The notes under the pieces are model-generated. The model had not been told where the DNA came from and ran no database searches. It saw only the letters and a program-made list of their open reading frames with translations. A program made the position numbers and the translations under genes. A stretch of DNA of 64,000 nucleotides from Limonium bicolor (Eukaryota; Streptophyta; Magnoliopsida; Caryophyllales; Plumbaginaceae). Where the stretch lies: positions 474,785,375 to 474,849,374 of the forward strand of contig CM041776.1 of assembly GCA_023374045.1 (NCBI GenBank). The letters are read 5' to 3'. The stretch's first letter is position 1. Every line of letters begins with the position of its first letter. Below are positions 1 through 12,953 of the stretch, in pieces.

Positions 1-2159
1 AACTCCCATATAATATAATAAATAAATCGAAAATAATTAAATTCCTTGATTTAACATAAGTTTCTACTTAAATAAGTATATATACATATAGTAAATAATT
101 TCACCTTTCTAAAAGATATTACCCAAACATTTATAAACATACTGTTATAAAAATGTTAATTTAGTTTCCTTATTTTACCCAGCTTAAAATTTATTAACAA
201 ACCATACTTTAATTTTTGGTTACATTAAAACCATATATTATAAGTTATTCTTATGAAAAACTCATAAACACAATTTTTAAACCCATTTACCATAGTCCAA
301 AAATTCCCAAATTTAATATACAGTAACTATAACATTTTAGACATATTATAAAATTTTTATTTCATAAAAATATCTTTTTAAATTAGCCAAATAATTCCAG
401 AAAACCCGTAACTTGCAAAAATCATAACTTACGTTTAAAACTCCAAAACCATATTAATTTACATCAAAATAACTAGATTAATAAGGAATCTATGGTTAAA
501 ATTTCAAGTCAAAATACATTCGGAAGGTATTTAAATTAACTCAACAAGTTAGGGTTATTTACTGAAATTTATAAAACTTAATAAACTTAAATCTGAAACG
601 TTTTAATCTCGGCCGTCCGATCTTTTACCCCGATCGGACGGACCTGAACTCCCAGTTCATCAGCGAGCACCTCACCAAGTCGAGTACTAATTCAACAATT
701 CCTCACAATCTACAGAACCAAATTGAGTGATTCTTGTTTCTATGGTTTCGAAATTCAATTCAATTACGGTTCTATTGATACCTAATTTCGCTAGCTATAA
801 TGCAGGATTCATTGTTTCGATTCTGTTTCGAAGTTAGGGTTCATATTGTTTCCGAATTCAAAACTACCAAATTCACTCAATCTAATGCGTAATTGATGCA
901 ATTGAAACATGTTTTGACCGATAATGTAATTAGATTAGCAAGGTTGAAGGAATTTGAAGAAAACTTACCGGAATTGCTCGAATCGAAAGGATTCGAAACG
1001 AATTCTGGAAAAAACGCCCCCTTTACAACCCGATTGAGTAGCCTACTTTGCAACGCTATAATTTTCAGTACAGAACGAGTTAGAACTAGTTCTTGGGCTT
1101 AATCTAAAGAGGAAACTTAACTCTACACATGATAGCAAGAACTCACCCAAACTTGCACTACACAGAAAGAATCGAAGCTGGAAGTTGCGAGTTTACCTTG
1201 CGTTTTCTGGAAAGAAAACTATGATTTTATGTTGTGACGAATCCAGAAACTTTAGACACCTCGTTCTTCCAAACGGTTGGGAATTGGCTTTGGTCATCAA
1301 CATGAAAGTTTTAGAGGGATTAGAGCTCTTCAAAACGAGCTAAAGAACATGAAATTTGGCTGAGAAACAAGAAGTTATGGCAAGACGAAGTTACCTGAAA
1401 TCGAAGAAAAACTGGAATCTACAGTTTCGGTTTTGCAGGGTGGCTACTTTGGATCGAATTTTCTGTTGATTTAGGACGAACTAGGTTTAGTGTGAGTTAT
1501 GGTTGTTTAGAGGAAGTTTAGGAGAAGACAACAAAGAAGACGGCACTCAAAAATTCCAAAAGATGAGAAAGTTTATGAAGGTCACAAGTTAGGGCAAAAA
1601 CTGGTTTCTGTTACCGGAAAAATAGGATATAACGACTAATACTGGACGCGTATCCCGAGGCGCGCGATGAGACAGCATACCTTGCCACGTCAGTTTTTTT
1701 TCAAAATTTTGGCTCTAAACTTCATTTGATCATAACTTTGGCTTGGATGATCCGTTTTTGACGTTCTTTGTTATCGATCTTCATGGTTTTCCATAACCTA
1801 TTTATTGGTATAGGTTTCATGGGCTGGTTTGACCATTCTCAAAAAGTCAACCCTAGCAAGGCTTAAAAGGCTTTGGGGTTTAGAAATTTATATTGATTTT
1901 TATGTTTCAAAACAATGTTCCAACTCTTCCTAAAATCTTTATAATATACTTGGAAGTTTTATAAATTTTTCCAAGATTTATTGACGTATAAATCTTATTA
2001 TTAAATTCATAATACTATATAATAATTAACTATTTTATTGTATTCTTTAGGGTTAAATAGGAGAAATCCCCTAAATAAATTTCATAATTCCATATAATAA
2101 TTTAATATTTAATAAAAGAAATCCCATAAATTAGTTTAAATTAATTTAGGGGTATTTCA
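1..2159 (-). mobile_element. LTR X' (5' part, runs off window)
   Basis: Read on the minus strand, this begins TGAAATACCCC at 2159 and continues to position 1 without reaching an end. It is the reverse-complement relative of 42551 to about 44780. Matching landmarks include the GCGCGCCTCGGGATACGCG block near 1650 and 43100, and the start TGAAATACCCCTAAATTAATTT against TAAAATACCCCTAAATTAATTT. It is inserted into E1 interior. The uninterrupted E1 sequence is present at 33274 (CATGGATAGG), where this copy reads TTTCA|ATGGATAGG, so ATGGA is the likely target duplication. Reading frames inside it (for example 893-1102) look incidental. The call is an LTR fragment; the full LTR length is unknown. Confidence 0.7.
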
Positions 2160-3380
2160 ATGGATAGGAGATTGGGTGTAATATCTTTGTGATTTAAAGG
2201 GGTTTTATTTCATTTAGGTTTTAAGATTTTAGTTGGGAGCTTGTATACAGATCTTGGTTATGTTGGTAAGCAATGGTTGGTTTGAGTCTTTGGCTAGTGA
2301 CTTTTGCATGAGAGAGTAGGTTAACTGGTGAATGGTGACCCTTGAGTTGAATGTTTCTTATATGTATGTGATGTGAATATTAGAGGTAGAATATTAAACT
2401 TTTAGCATTACCAGCTGAGAGGTATAGACTCGGAAAATAATGACTTATGTATGACTTTGGCAGTGAAAATTAGGTAATGAAGGCGTTCTGATTTCATGGT
2501 TGTTGTGATGATTTTGCCTAGTATGAGATTGTTTGAGAATGTGGAGTTAGTTAAATGTTTAAGATGTATGGGAAATTGGATGATTGATTTCGGGTCTGGG
2601 ATAGGTATAAAAATTCCCATTTACCTTGTAAATAGATCTCCTGGAATGTTAATGAAATTTTATTAGCTCAGTATTGTATATAAGAAGAAGAACTTGTTAC
2701 AACGAAGGAAAGTAGGGGTATTGTTTAGGTTACAAGATGAAATTGTAGGGATCTAGGATTTTAGTTCGTGAAATGACATTTATATTTTGGGAAATTTTAT
2801 GGGAAGGTTAATAAAAGTAGTCTGAATAAACTTGATCCTTAGTAATTCAGTGGTGGTTAAGAGATGAGTTGGAGATAAGTTCTATGAATTCCTTTAAATG
2901 TTGACTTATGTTTCATGTGTTTGAGTTAATTTATTTATCATCCTTGGTGAAGATTGGAATCCTGATACATGAATGTTAAGGTGTTGATCCTGATTTCTTG
3001 AAAGGCATGAGATAGTAAGTGTTATCGGTGGATTTAAAAAAAAAAAAACTGTCCCGGTAAATGTGTGGATTGATATGATATGTACTGGTATTGGATTCGT
3101 GTTATTAATGTGATGTGATGATTATGGAATGGTTGAATTGGTTTGGACTTCGGTCTATGTGTTGTTTGTCTTAATGTCTTGGACTTCAGTATATGTGGAA
3201 GACCACTTAAATTAGCTTGAATTTTTGGTTGATGTATTGGAAGGCTTGTCCAAGGGGGGGGCTGAGTACCACGTAGTCCTTTGTCATTCAGCTGGAGTGC
3301 TTTAATATAGATTCAGCTTCTGCTTCAGGAGATAGTTAGTTTTAGCTTCGAGGGCGAAGCTTTCTTTAAAGGGGATGAGA
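2160..3380 (+). mobile_element. 3' interior of an upstream E1 copy
   Basis: This stretch is collinear with 33274-35299 once the hAT insertion there is removed. It ends in a purine-rich tract (AAAGGGGATGAGA) directly before an LTR start, as a polypurine tract should. It contains no recognisable coding region. It preserves the empty target site for the hAT element at 3236-3243 (ATTGGAAG once, uninterrupted). Because it lies upstream of an LTR that is itself followed by a primer-binding site, E1 looks like an LTR-interior-LTR-interior-LTR array truncated on the left by X'. Confidence 0.7.
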
Positions 3381-5856
3381 TGAAATACCCGCAAATTTTG
3401 AGTTAGGATATGTATAATATATGTTTTTAAAAAAATAAGTTAGTAGTATATGAGAATGAGTGTTAGAGGCCCAGGGAAGTCAATAAAATTATCTAATCCT
3501 TATCCTTTCTCTAAATTGATATAATATTAAAGTATGTTATATTAAGCACATTCCTTATCTTCCAAAATTACTTATTATAATTTAATTATAAGATCTTCTC
3601 ATATATCTTAAAGGAATTATTAGTATCTATTTAATTATTTATTGTTTCTTAAATAATCATTTTTCCCAAAAGATAATTACAATCATCCCTTGTCTTGTTA
3701 CCATGGATGGATTGTTTTCTTTATTTATATCGGTAAGTCATTCTTTATCTCTTAGTTAGTTACATAGTAAAATCTAATTTCCCTTTAAATTAATAACAAC
3801 GTGAGTTACTATTTTCCTCTTCTACATTATTCACGTCATTAAATATACTTTATTTTATATAATTACAACACTGATTGTTTTACCTCCTAAAATATTCAAA
3901 CGTTTTTCTAATTAAAAAAGTTCAATTCTAGTTTTACTTCTTCCTTTTCAAAATAAATATTTTATCTTTCCTTAAAGATAAATATTTTCATCCTTATCTT
4001 TACGCAACAGCAAGTCATCTATCTCGTATCTCTTACTCCAACTAACCATTTGGATTGTTATTTATTTTTTTCAACTAAATATCTTCTAGATAGTTTATTT
4101 ACTCGCTTAAATTAAATTACAAAACTGATTTACTAAATGTCTCTTCTTCCTAAATTACTAGTAATATTCCATTTAACCCTTATTTCCCCCACTCTCTTCT
4201 TCATCATTGCAACATTCTACGCTCTTCTTCCCAATTGACATTCTTGTGCCTTCTCTCCTGAACTTCATATTCACGTTCTTCTTTTGTTGCTGTCGAATCT
4301 CTTCCCTGGTGCCGAGTAGATTAACAACGGGTAAATTCTACTACTTAGATGATTTATTAATTTATTTGGTTATGGTTAGTAGATTTTGATTGTGGATTGT
4401 TATTAATCTAGACATCGGTATCGATGGCGAGCTTCTGGTGATTTTGTTGAGTTGTCTTCCTGAGTCAAGAAATAATCAGGTAAATTCTATGCTCATTGTT
4501 GGATTTTGATGTGGATTGTTTCTATCACGAAAATGTATTTTGAGAAACTTTGATGGAGATTTGGTAAAATGAGATTGTGATTTCTTCACGTGGCGCAAAG
4601 TTGTGGAATTCTGGAAATTGGTATTGGTTTTGTTTTGGGAGTTCTTCACTGGATTTTAATTACTTGGAGTTCTTGGTGCTCCCTGATTCACCATGTTGGA
4701 GTTCTTGGTGCTCCCTGATTCACCATGTTGGTTCTCTGCACCCTGAGCATGAATTAATTACACTGACATATGTATATATATTGTGCTGCATACAATGACT
4801 GCAGTTAAGCTCTATGATCTACTCTATGGACTGCTGATTCATAGGGGGTGTGCACACTTAAGGACTTAGAGTGAGGGTATTTGGTATTTCAGTCCGTTTG
4901 TGACTGCTTGGTTTGCTTTGGTGATTATTCCCGTTGAAGACTCCCTATTGGTTTTGGTGGTTGTGCTATTGGAAAATGGATTTGGTTTGTTTTGCCAATT
5001 CTGTATGTTTCGGTTTAATCAATACACAAAGATTGTTCTCAAAATGTATTTTACGTTATGAGATGGAATTTACTCAGTTTCACTGATTTGCGCGGTCCCT
5101 TCTTGTCTTTGTATATTGTTTTCTGATCGCAGGTAATGGTTGCTGAAGTTGGGGCTGGGAACGCGCTATCACATAGATTAGGAAATCTGAAATTGTTTAT
5201 GAGACATTAAGTTGGGTTACAATGTTTTGAGATAGAATATTCTGAGTTGCAGGGTTTGAAATACAATGTTTTGGTTTATTATGATTACATTACCATCGTT
5301 GGATTGAAATATTGGAGCTTCCGCATATTTTGAAAATTACAAGTTCACTTAGTTGTTTTTATTGTTTGTTGGATCATTAGCCTGAGCACTCAAGGATTGA
5401 GTGTGGCGGTAGCACTCTCGATTGTATTATATCTTTGCTGTGGTTTTTGATGTTAAACTCTTGACACCTTTGCTTATAAAATTTCTTCATCAGTTGCAAT
5501 TACAATGATATCATTATAGTAAAATTCACAAGGATGTTTTCAATGTGTTTTGCAGAATTGGACCTGTCCGAACGTCCGTCCGGACATCCATGTTCGGACA
5601 GGCCCCGAAAGTTCTTTTATTTTTGCAACTTCAGTGGTGTCCGAACATCTGTCCGAACATACATGTCGGATAGCATGTGAGGACGGGTCTGGGGTGTAAG
5701 TCTCGGCATTGGTCCGAACTTACATGTCCGGACCAATGTTCAGACAAAACTTCATTTTCAGTTTTAGGACTCGTTTGAAGTCCGTTTTCAAATCCGTCTG
5801 CGGTTGGTTTTGAATCGTCGCGTATTTTCATATGAGGTAAAATCCAGGGTGTTACA
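3381..5856 (+). mobile_element. E1 5' LTR
   Basis: A 2476-bp LTR starts TGAAATACCC after a polypurine tract and ends TGTTACA immediately before a primer-binding site. It matches 38556-41025 over its whole length and 35300-36809 over its first 1.5 kb. Near its 3' end (5559-5752) it has a GC-rich cluster of quasi-palindromes; the arms CTGTCCGAAC and GTTCGGACAG lie at 5564-5573 and 5592-5601. Short reading frames inside it are not supported as genes. Confidence 0.85.
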
Positions 5857-5859
5857 AGG

Positions 5860-5871
5860 TGGTATCACAGC
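5860..5871 (+). other. E1 primer-binding site
   Basis: TGGTATCACAGC lies 3 bases after the LTR end. It matches the 3' end complement of initiator tRNA-Met (TGGTATCAGAGC) with one mismatch. It fixes E1's orientation as plus. Confidence 0.75.
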
Positions 5872-6512
5872 ATGGTTTTCGAAATAAGATAAGAATTGGT
5901 TGAAAAAGATTTAAAATTTAGAATAAGCCGTCTTTGGGGAATTGCCTTGTGTGTTATGATGTGTGCTTGGTTGTGTTATGCTGAAGTGTGTTGAGTTATA
6001 TACTCTCATGTACTGTGTGAGGTATTGGAATGTGTTGAGATGGATAATGGGTGGTATACGTATATTATATATATATATACTTTATTATATTCATTATTAT
6101 GGGAATTGTTAGTAGTTGATTTCAGTGTACAATGGGAATTAGTTATGGGGAATGCTGAGAAATAAATTGCTTGGAACAAGGGTTGGAAGTATTGGTTGTG
6201 AGGATATTTTCTAGGATGATTTGTGTGACACCTTCTGGTGAGTTCCGCTTCTCCTTGATGATATAATACTTCCTTATATGTTATATGTGTAAATATATAA
6301 ATCTATGCGTACTAAGTTGTGTGGTATTATAAATATATATGGTTGCTACAAATAGTGAGTCTCTAAGCAATATGCCTGACGAACAATATCGTCCATTATC
6401 TGAATGTGTTTTCTTCCCTTGTTTATGAATGTGTATATGACGGTAGTTGCTAATAAAGGACCTTCTATCACAACATATAGACTAATTTGCCGTTTTGAAT
6501 TCGTAGGGGGAG

Positions 6513-6543
<31 letters not shown>

Positions 6544-7683
6544 CTCTAGCAATGACCACCGGATATGGAGAATACGTATATATATATACACGCATATATA
6601 GATATATTTAATGAAGGAGATATGAGTATGTTATTGGTGTTAGTCCTAGGAAAATTTTAGTATGATAGCAATTTTGAATTGAATTAAACTAGGGGAAAAT
6701 GTTTTACTTTTGCCACCATGGTTGTGTTGTGTGCAAATACGTTTGTCTATGTGTGACGAGTTTGTACAAAATAGTCTGGCATTTTTTTATTATTGTATGT
6801 TCAAAGTGATTATGGTGATCCATGTAGGGTTTACTAAGGTTATAGCAAGTCATAATACCTGTTAATTATATTAACTACAACGTAGGGATAAATTATTAAT
6901 TTTAATTGTCATCTATGTTGTTAGCGGTTGGATTTATAAGTTGTCTTCCAAATTTTTATATTTGGTTTAAACGTATTTAAGAGTATTCAATAAATGAATA
7001 GTTACGTGTAACCAGTTTCTCAAAAACATTATATAAGTAACCGTGTTGTTTGAGATTATTATTATGTTTTTTATATAGATATTTGCAGTAAAGATATACA
7101 ATCTATGTCTTATTTAATATGTTCATTAACAATAAATAGTGGCAATTATTTTTTTTTGGCTGGAACACTAGTGTAATCTTGGTATTAAGTGAAGGGATTG
7201 TTGTGATCAGCTTGATAAATAAGTATAGGTAGTGTGGTTGCGACAAGTTACAGTTAGGATTTTGTAAAGAAAAAAAAGCGTGATAAGTGCAATTGATCTT
7301 GATATGCTTGGCTGCGGAAAGTAAAATGTTAGTGTATTTATATGGGTGTACATGTGTAGATGTATCTATTTTAATATTACTAGTTGTGGCCTTGTTAAAT
7401 GATTGTGTCGGTGGGAGATGTGAATAATCCTGACAAAATTTGAATATGTGTTTTGCATTTATGCAATTTAGGATCATCCTACTACTCTTATTGATTGAGT
7501 TCACATATTATTTTCTATTAAGCTAGGCTAGGGGATGTTACATGCTTTCTAAATACTGGTATTTTTGTCGTGTAGTAGAGCGTATGTATCATGAACATAA
7601 TGTGTTGGTTGATCTTTCAGCTAGGTTATGTTAACTCCTTGATGTTTGGAATTTATATTAAGATGATAGGTTGGTTAATCCGG
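5872..7683 (+). mobile_element. E1 interior, 5' part (noncoding)
   Basis: This is AT-rich sequence between the primer-binding site and the C1 insertion. I find no Gag, protease, reverse transcriptase or integrase motif in any frame. The longest frames (6346-6601, 7103-7504) are driven by a TA microsatellite or are otherwise featureless. It ends with TCCGG (7679-7683), the left copy of C1's target duplication. E1 therefore looks like a nonautonomous, LARD-like element with an interior of about 4.5 kb once nested insertions are subtracted. Confidence 0.6.
6515..6542. repeat. TA dinucleotide microsatellite
   Basis: A run of alternating A and T lies inside E1 interior. It generates spurious Tyr-Ile reading frames on both strands. 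Confidence 0.9.
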
Positions 7684-7851
7684 TGAGAAATTAGAACTTG
7701 TATTATTGCCTAATAATGTGTGTTACAACAATAAGCTGCGGGTCTGTATATATACAAGTTATATACTATGAACTTAGTATATAGACATGGGGCGGGCTGG
7801 CCAGTTACAACAGAGAGGGCCTTAAGACTTATGGGCTATTATGTTCTAACA
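7684..7851 (-). mobile_element. C1 3' LTR
   Basis: On the minus strand it runs TGTTAGAACA...CTAATTTCTCA. It is preceded on that strand by the polypurine tract CAGATCTTGAGGGGG, which identifies it as the 3' LTR. Confidence 0.93.
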
Positions 7852-7856
7852 CCCCC

Positions 7857-8852
7857 TCAAGATCTGCCTGGGTCACCTTCTAGATCTTTGCAGTACAGAT
7901 AGGCCAATGTCTTTGAGAAATGAAGTATATGATTTACCAACTGGTGGCTTGTGAGGAAATCGCCCAGTTGCTGCGTGTGTGGGATGTGTTGTACAGCAAT
8001 GAGACCTTCCTGGATCTTCTGTCTGACAAAATGGATATCAATCTCTGTATGTTTTATCCTTTGATGTTGGACAGGATTCTTGGCAATGAACACTGCAGAC
8101 TTGTTATCGCATTTCAGTGGAATCGGTTGTATCTCCTGAACTCCAAGTTCGTGAATTAATCTGCTCAGCCATGAAAGTTCACCCGTGACAGCGCGCATGG
8201 CACGGTATTCTGCTTCAGCTGAAGATAGAGAGACACTGCTCTGCTTCTTGGATTTCCAGGATATTGGTGATCTACCCAGCATGATGTAGTACCCTGAAAA
8301 GGAACGTCTGGTGTCTTTACAGCCAGGCCAATCACTGTCACAGAATGCAAGCAGAGAGAAGTCAGTGTCATTGTTTAAATGAATACCATAATGTGCTGTA
8401 CCTTGTAAGTAGTGCAGTGTGTGATAGGCTGCTTGCATGTGTTTAGTGGTGGGTGCTTGTAAAAACTGACTGAGTAATTGTGTTGTGAAACATATATCTG
8501 GACGAGTATTGGTTAAGTAATTTAGTTTACCAATAAGACTTCTATAGAGAGTAGGGTTAGGAAGGATCTCACCATCGGCAGAACTGAGTTTTGTGGCAGA
8601 AGGAAGAGGAGAGGCGGTGCTGTCTTTACCGTGTATGCAGTGCTCTGTCAAGATTTCAGTGCAAAACTTGCGCTGAGAAATAACCAGACCTGTGGAATGA
8701 TACAAAAATTCCATGCCCAAGAAAAAATGTAGCTGTCCAAGGTCTTTTATTCTGAACTCCTGGTTCAGTTTGTGTTTCACTTTTGTAATCTCAGTTGTGT
8801 TATTGCGAGTTATTAAGATATCATCAACATACACAGCAATGATGGTAATCTG
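7857..8852 (-). pseudogene. C1 pol, C-terminal RT and RNase H
   Basis: This is the 3' end of the copia polyprotein, severed from the rest by G1. The open part (325 aa from 8834) starts in the reverse transcriptase active-site motif YVDD (residues 2-5). It runs through the conserved DLGQLHFFLGME segment into RNase H. RNase H acidic residues are visible: Asp in AFCDSDW (about 166), Glu in SAEAEY (about 207-209) and Asp in CDNKSA (about 243). A few more codons (ITIIA) continue upstream to 8852, where G1 begins. The stop is just before the polypurine tract, so the C-terminus is native. The enzyme would copy element RNA into DNA and degrade the RNA template in the virus-like particle, but it cannot be made from this split copy. 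Confidence 0.92.
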
Positions 8853-11800
8853 TGTAACACCCCTACCGTTAATCCTATTCTTACCGTCTAATCGTCCTGT
8901 TAATCCTATCAGTTCGCAGCGGAATTATACTATTACTACTGCGGGTGATACAACGCCGCTAACCGCCCATACGGCTAGCAAGGCTACTTACGCTACTTAC
9001 AGTCACGGTCTGATGCTCAAAGTATACCGAGCTACCACAATTACTTACCCATTCCAAAACATAACATACTTACGATCCTGGATCACCGAGTATTTAAAGT
9101 GTATTCAATTACATTCCCTTTTCCAATCTTTCCAAAAGAATGAGTTTCTACACAACTACTCATCTATACCCAATCTCCGTCCTATCAACATCCAAAAAGG
9201 TGTACCCCATGGTACACCGGCTATCAAAAAGCTACAGCCGTGTACTACTTAGTACACCATTCATAATTCATCAATTACAATCAAAAGGGAGACAAAATAA
9301 ACAAGCTACATCTCTTCACAATCTTCATCCTTCTCTTGTACTTGCATGTAGTAAAAACATCGCCCAAGGGGCTCAGCAAAAGCTGCACATGAACTCCACA
9401 TATACCGCGTGCTAGCTAGGGCACGCCGACTAATTAAGGTCAAATAGGCATGCGGTTCATTTTTATCATACATACATGCTTGCATACAACATACATTCAC
9501 ATGCAATACTTCATACAATGCAAGATAGCGATACAATAGCACACACACTTACTTACCTTCACCGTGTTAGCCAATTTACGCATCAGGGTTAATCGGAATG
9601 CTATTTACTCTTACTCATTACACATTCTTACACTTACTTTACTTACTTACTTCCATTTACTTACTTACTCATTCTTATTTACTTACTCATACTCAATTTA
9701 AGTCAGTATGACCTCCGGCCCGGGGCTACACCATCCCACCACCGGGATTTACTTGACTCACCAATCCGGGATGCTACCCACTTAAGGGATTTGGGCCGCG
9801 GACCAGTTTATGAGTCAGGAATCGGATCCAACCTCTTGTGTCTCCTCATCCTCACGTGTGGCCGAAACTATATCGGACTTCTACTCATTCCAATTTAATT
9901 ACCAATTAAGTTAGATTGGTTAGCTTGTTAGGAATCAGTTAGAAGTCCAATAACAATCATAATCGGTCACAGTACAAGACAACATACATACACACATTCA
10001 TATCCATCCATACATTCATGAATTATACAAACTAAGATTTAAAGAAAATATACACAACATACAACACTACATATTCACAAGTAAGCATGATAACTCCGAT
10101 TCGTGCATTTATCTTATTTGGTGATCAATTAGCACACAACACACAAATCAGAGTAACCAAGATAGCATACGGGGCATGAGGAATTCATACCGTTCACCGT
10201 TGTACTTGTATCCCAACGTTCCTTCGGTGCTCACAAATCAAGTCCTATAACATACATATGTTCGAGTGATTATTTAACTATCATTAACTTAATTCGATTA
10301 CGCTTGCGTTTCCTAAGTCATACTTACTAAGTCCTTTCCATTCTTACACTTACACATTACTTACTTACTCTTCTTTACTTTAAGTTTATTTCCTTAACAT
10401 TGGTACATTGATATATGTACACTTATATATGTGGGTATACATATATATATATATGTTATTATTAATTTAATTTAATTTTTTTTGACTCGACCGGACTTGC
10501 AAGTCCGGTCGTAAGTTCGGTCCATTCCAGTAGCTCACATTACGGGAAAGTCTTCTGGTCCGACCGAACTTGCATGTGCGGTCGCAAGTCCGGTCTATTC
10601 CAGAAGGTTTCAGACGGGAAAACTTTCTGGTCCGACCGAACTTGCATGACCGTCGCAAGTCCGGACCATTCCAGAAGGCTCCCGTCTTTGTGATTCTGGG
10701 CTCGACCGAACTTGCAAGTCCGGTCGCAAGTCCGGTCCGGCCCAGTACTTCAGTTTAAAAATATGTTTTCAGTTGGTTTCTTTACCCATTACTTCCCCAT
10801 TGTTCCTACACTTATTCCCACATGTTTTACCACTACTTAAACACTCTAAATCATGTTATTTCACTCCTTAATCCCTTACACAATCCTATGCTACTTTATA
10901 TACAAAATTTTCCAAGTTTCAACTCAACACTCACATTGTTTCTTCCCTTATTACATTCTTGCTACAGATTTTGACACTTACACTCCCCTTCTATAACTCC
11001 CTCTCCTAATGCATTTCTAACACTCCTAATGCATTACAATACATTAGATACCTCTCTCAAACTACCCACTAATTAACTCCATTCAACATCTGTTACAACA
11101 TACATTATTCACCTAGTTTCTAGTTCATTAAGTGTTCTAATCCTAGGTAAATTTTGCCATAGTCTCCCCTATATTTTTATACTCTCACCACATTGTTTTC
11201 ACACACATTATCACTTATCCCACCTGTTTATACACAACAACAATATACCAAGTTCTTCTACACAAATACTACCCATTTAACACTGCAAAACTCCTACACT
11301 TAACATCTCAATCCCAATCTAGTTGTGACAGTTTTTACACTCTTTTAAAGCTTCAACACAACTCAATTCTTCCTCTACACTACACTATTGTTCATTACCA
11401 TTTTCAATACAAATTTTACTCTTTTAAAACTGTTACACAAGCACATAAAAGACTACACAAAGGTAAGCACAATTTACCTTGTTTCTCCTCTAGTTTTATT
11501 TCTCCTTCTTTCTTGCTTCTTCCCTTCCTCTTCCTCTTCTCTTCCCACCGGTTTGTAAATCAAATTCTTACACTACAACCCATACATATACATACTTCAA
11601 TACTAAAACTAACCTAACCATTATCTAAGTTTTAATGTAGGTTTTAGGGTTTAGAAATCTCATTACCTTGCAAGGGTGTAGGGAATGCTTGGAATGGTTC
11701 AAGGACAATCTTTTTCACCACCCTCCAAGAGTGCCAAAATCGGCTAGAGTGCAAGGGAGCAAACAAAAGTTTATTTCCAATTTCGTTTTGCCCATAAGGC

Positions 11801-12648
11801 TAGAAAAAACAATGGAGTTTCTAGAAGATTTTTACCTCAAAATAACAAGAAGAAGAGGTGGTTCTAGTGGTAGTCTTGAAGCTCCAAATGGGGTATACCC
11901 ATGAAAAAGAAAATGCTCCTTTTCAGATTTTAAAAAGAGGGAAGTGTTCCCCTTGATAAGAGGAAGACAATGGTGTAGTTTTTATAATTTTTGGAAGGGA
12001 TTCAAGGGAGTAACAAGAGGAGAGAAGTTAGTGTTTTTGTGGTTTCTCTCAAATCTCCATAGCCATCGGTTGAAGGAAGAAGAAGAAAGAAAAGGAGAGT
12101 GAGGGAGGGGGCTTGTACGTGAGTGAGGAGAATGTGAGGGTAGGAGAGAGAGAGTGTGAGGTAGACTTGTTACTTTATTGCTTTTTAAGTTCCTTGTCTT
12201 TTGTAAATGAAAAGGAAGTAAAGAGAGGGTGTGAGAGAGGGTCCAAAATCGGACCACACAGCCCCCCACACACACACTCTACTTCTTATTTTAAAAGTGG
12301 ACACATAAGTTTGGTCTATTTATGTTTCTACCCCACCACTTCCCGTTTTTGACAGATTTTTACTATTTTCTCGTTTTATTATTTTTATTGGTTCTAAAGC
12401 TTCACTAATTTTTTATTATGATTATTTAGTTGACCAAAATTGTTACGAGTCTATTTGACCCGCTTAAAGACGCGTTTTCCCGGTTACCTCGAAAACACGC
12501 TTTAAGGTTCGTTTAGCGTTTTTAATCCGTTTCAAGGATCCGTTTTCCTTCGGGATTGTTCCCTCATGATTATTTTACCTTAATTAAGCTTCTAAATTAT
12601 GTTATTAGCCTAATTAATCACTATTTTATTTAATTACGGGGTATTTCA
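8853..12648 (-). mobile_element. G1 3' LTR
   Basis: This 3.8-kb LTR reads TGAAATACCCC...GGGGTGTTACA on the minus strand. It pairs with 24160-27952. It contains a roughly 72-bp tandem array of palindromic units (10487-10745), TTAC-rich stretches, and three AGGTAA donor-like sites on the minus strand (about 11836, 11666 and 11480). Adjacent to it is the polypurine tract at 12649-12662. Short frames within it are noncoding in my reading. Confidence 0.9.
10487..10745. repeat. Four-unit palindromic tandem array in G1 3' LTR
   Basis: Units start at about 10488, 10561, 10633 and 10703, a spacing of 70-73 bp. Each contains ACTTGCAAGTCCGGTC-type inverted sequence. The first holds a perfect 22-bp palindrome at 10489-10510, whose 20-bp core is ACCGGACTTGCAAGTCCGGT. 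The same array lies in the other LTR (25787-26045). Confidence 0.9.
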
Positions 12649-12662
12649 ATCTACCCCCTTAA
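12649..12662 (-). other. G1 polypurine tract
   Basis: On the minus strand TTAAGGGGGTAGAT directly precedes the LTR start TGAAATACCCC. It would prime plus-strand DNA synthesis. Confidence 0.85.
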
Positions 12663-12953
12663 GAAACCTTTGCCCTCAAAGTTGCTCAAGGTTAATAGTT
12701 TAAGTAATTCTACTCATTAGGCAAACCAATTACCATAATGCATCTTACTACCACCTATGAGGTGTGTACTTCATTCCACATTGCACGCATACACTCTTCA
12801 CGCATCATACACAATTCACATACACCCAACCATCATTTTCAATTCATACCATTCCACAATACACAATACATTACTGCAATCACAATACACATTACACAGA
12901 TACATTACACAACGTACATACACATCCATACACTACACATTACACATACACAC
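12663..12953 (-). mobile_element. G1 3' untranslated segment
   Basis: This ACAY-rich segment (repeated CATACAC and TTACACA) lies between the polypurine tract and C2. It continues on the other side of C2 at 17873-18037. Three overlapping frames here are low-complexity products of the repeat. It ends in CACAC (12949-12953), the left copy of C2's target duplication. Confidence 0.7.

Noticed and set aside
6346..6601. Open frames on both strands rich in Tyr and Ile
   Set aside because: They are produced by the TA microsatellite and have no domain or start context.
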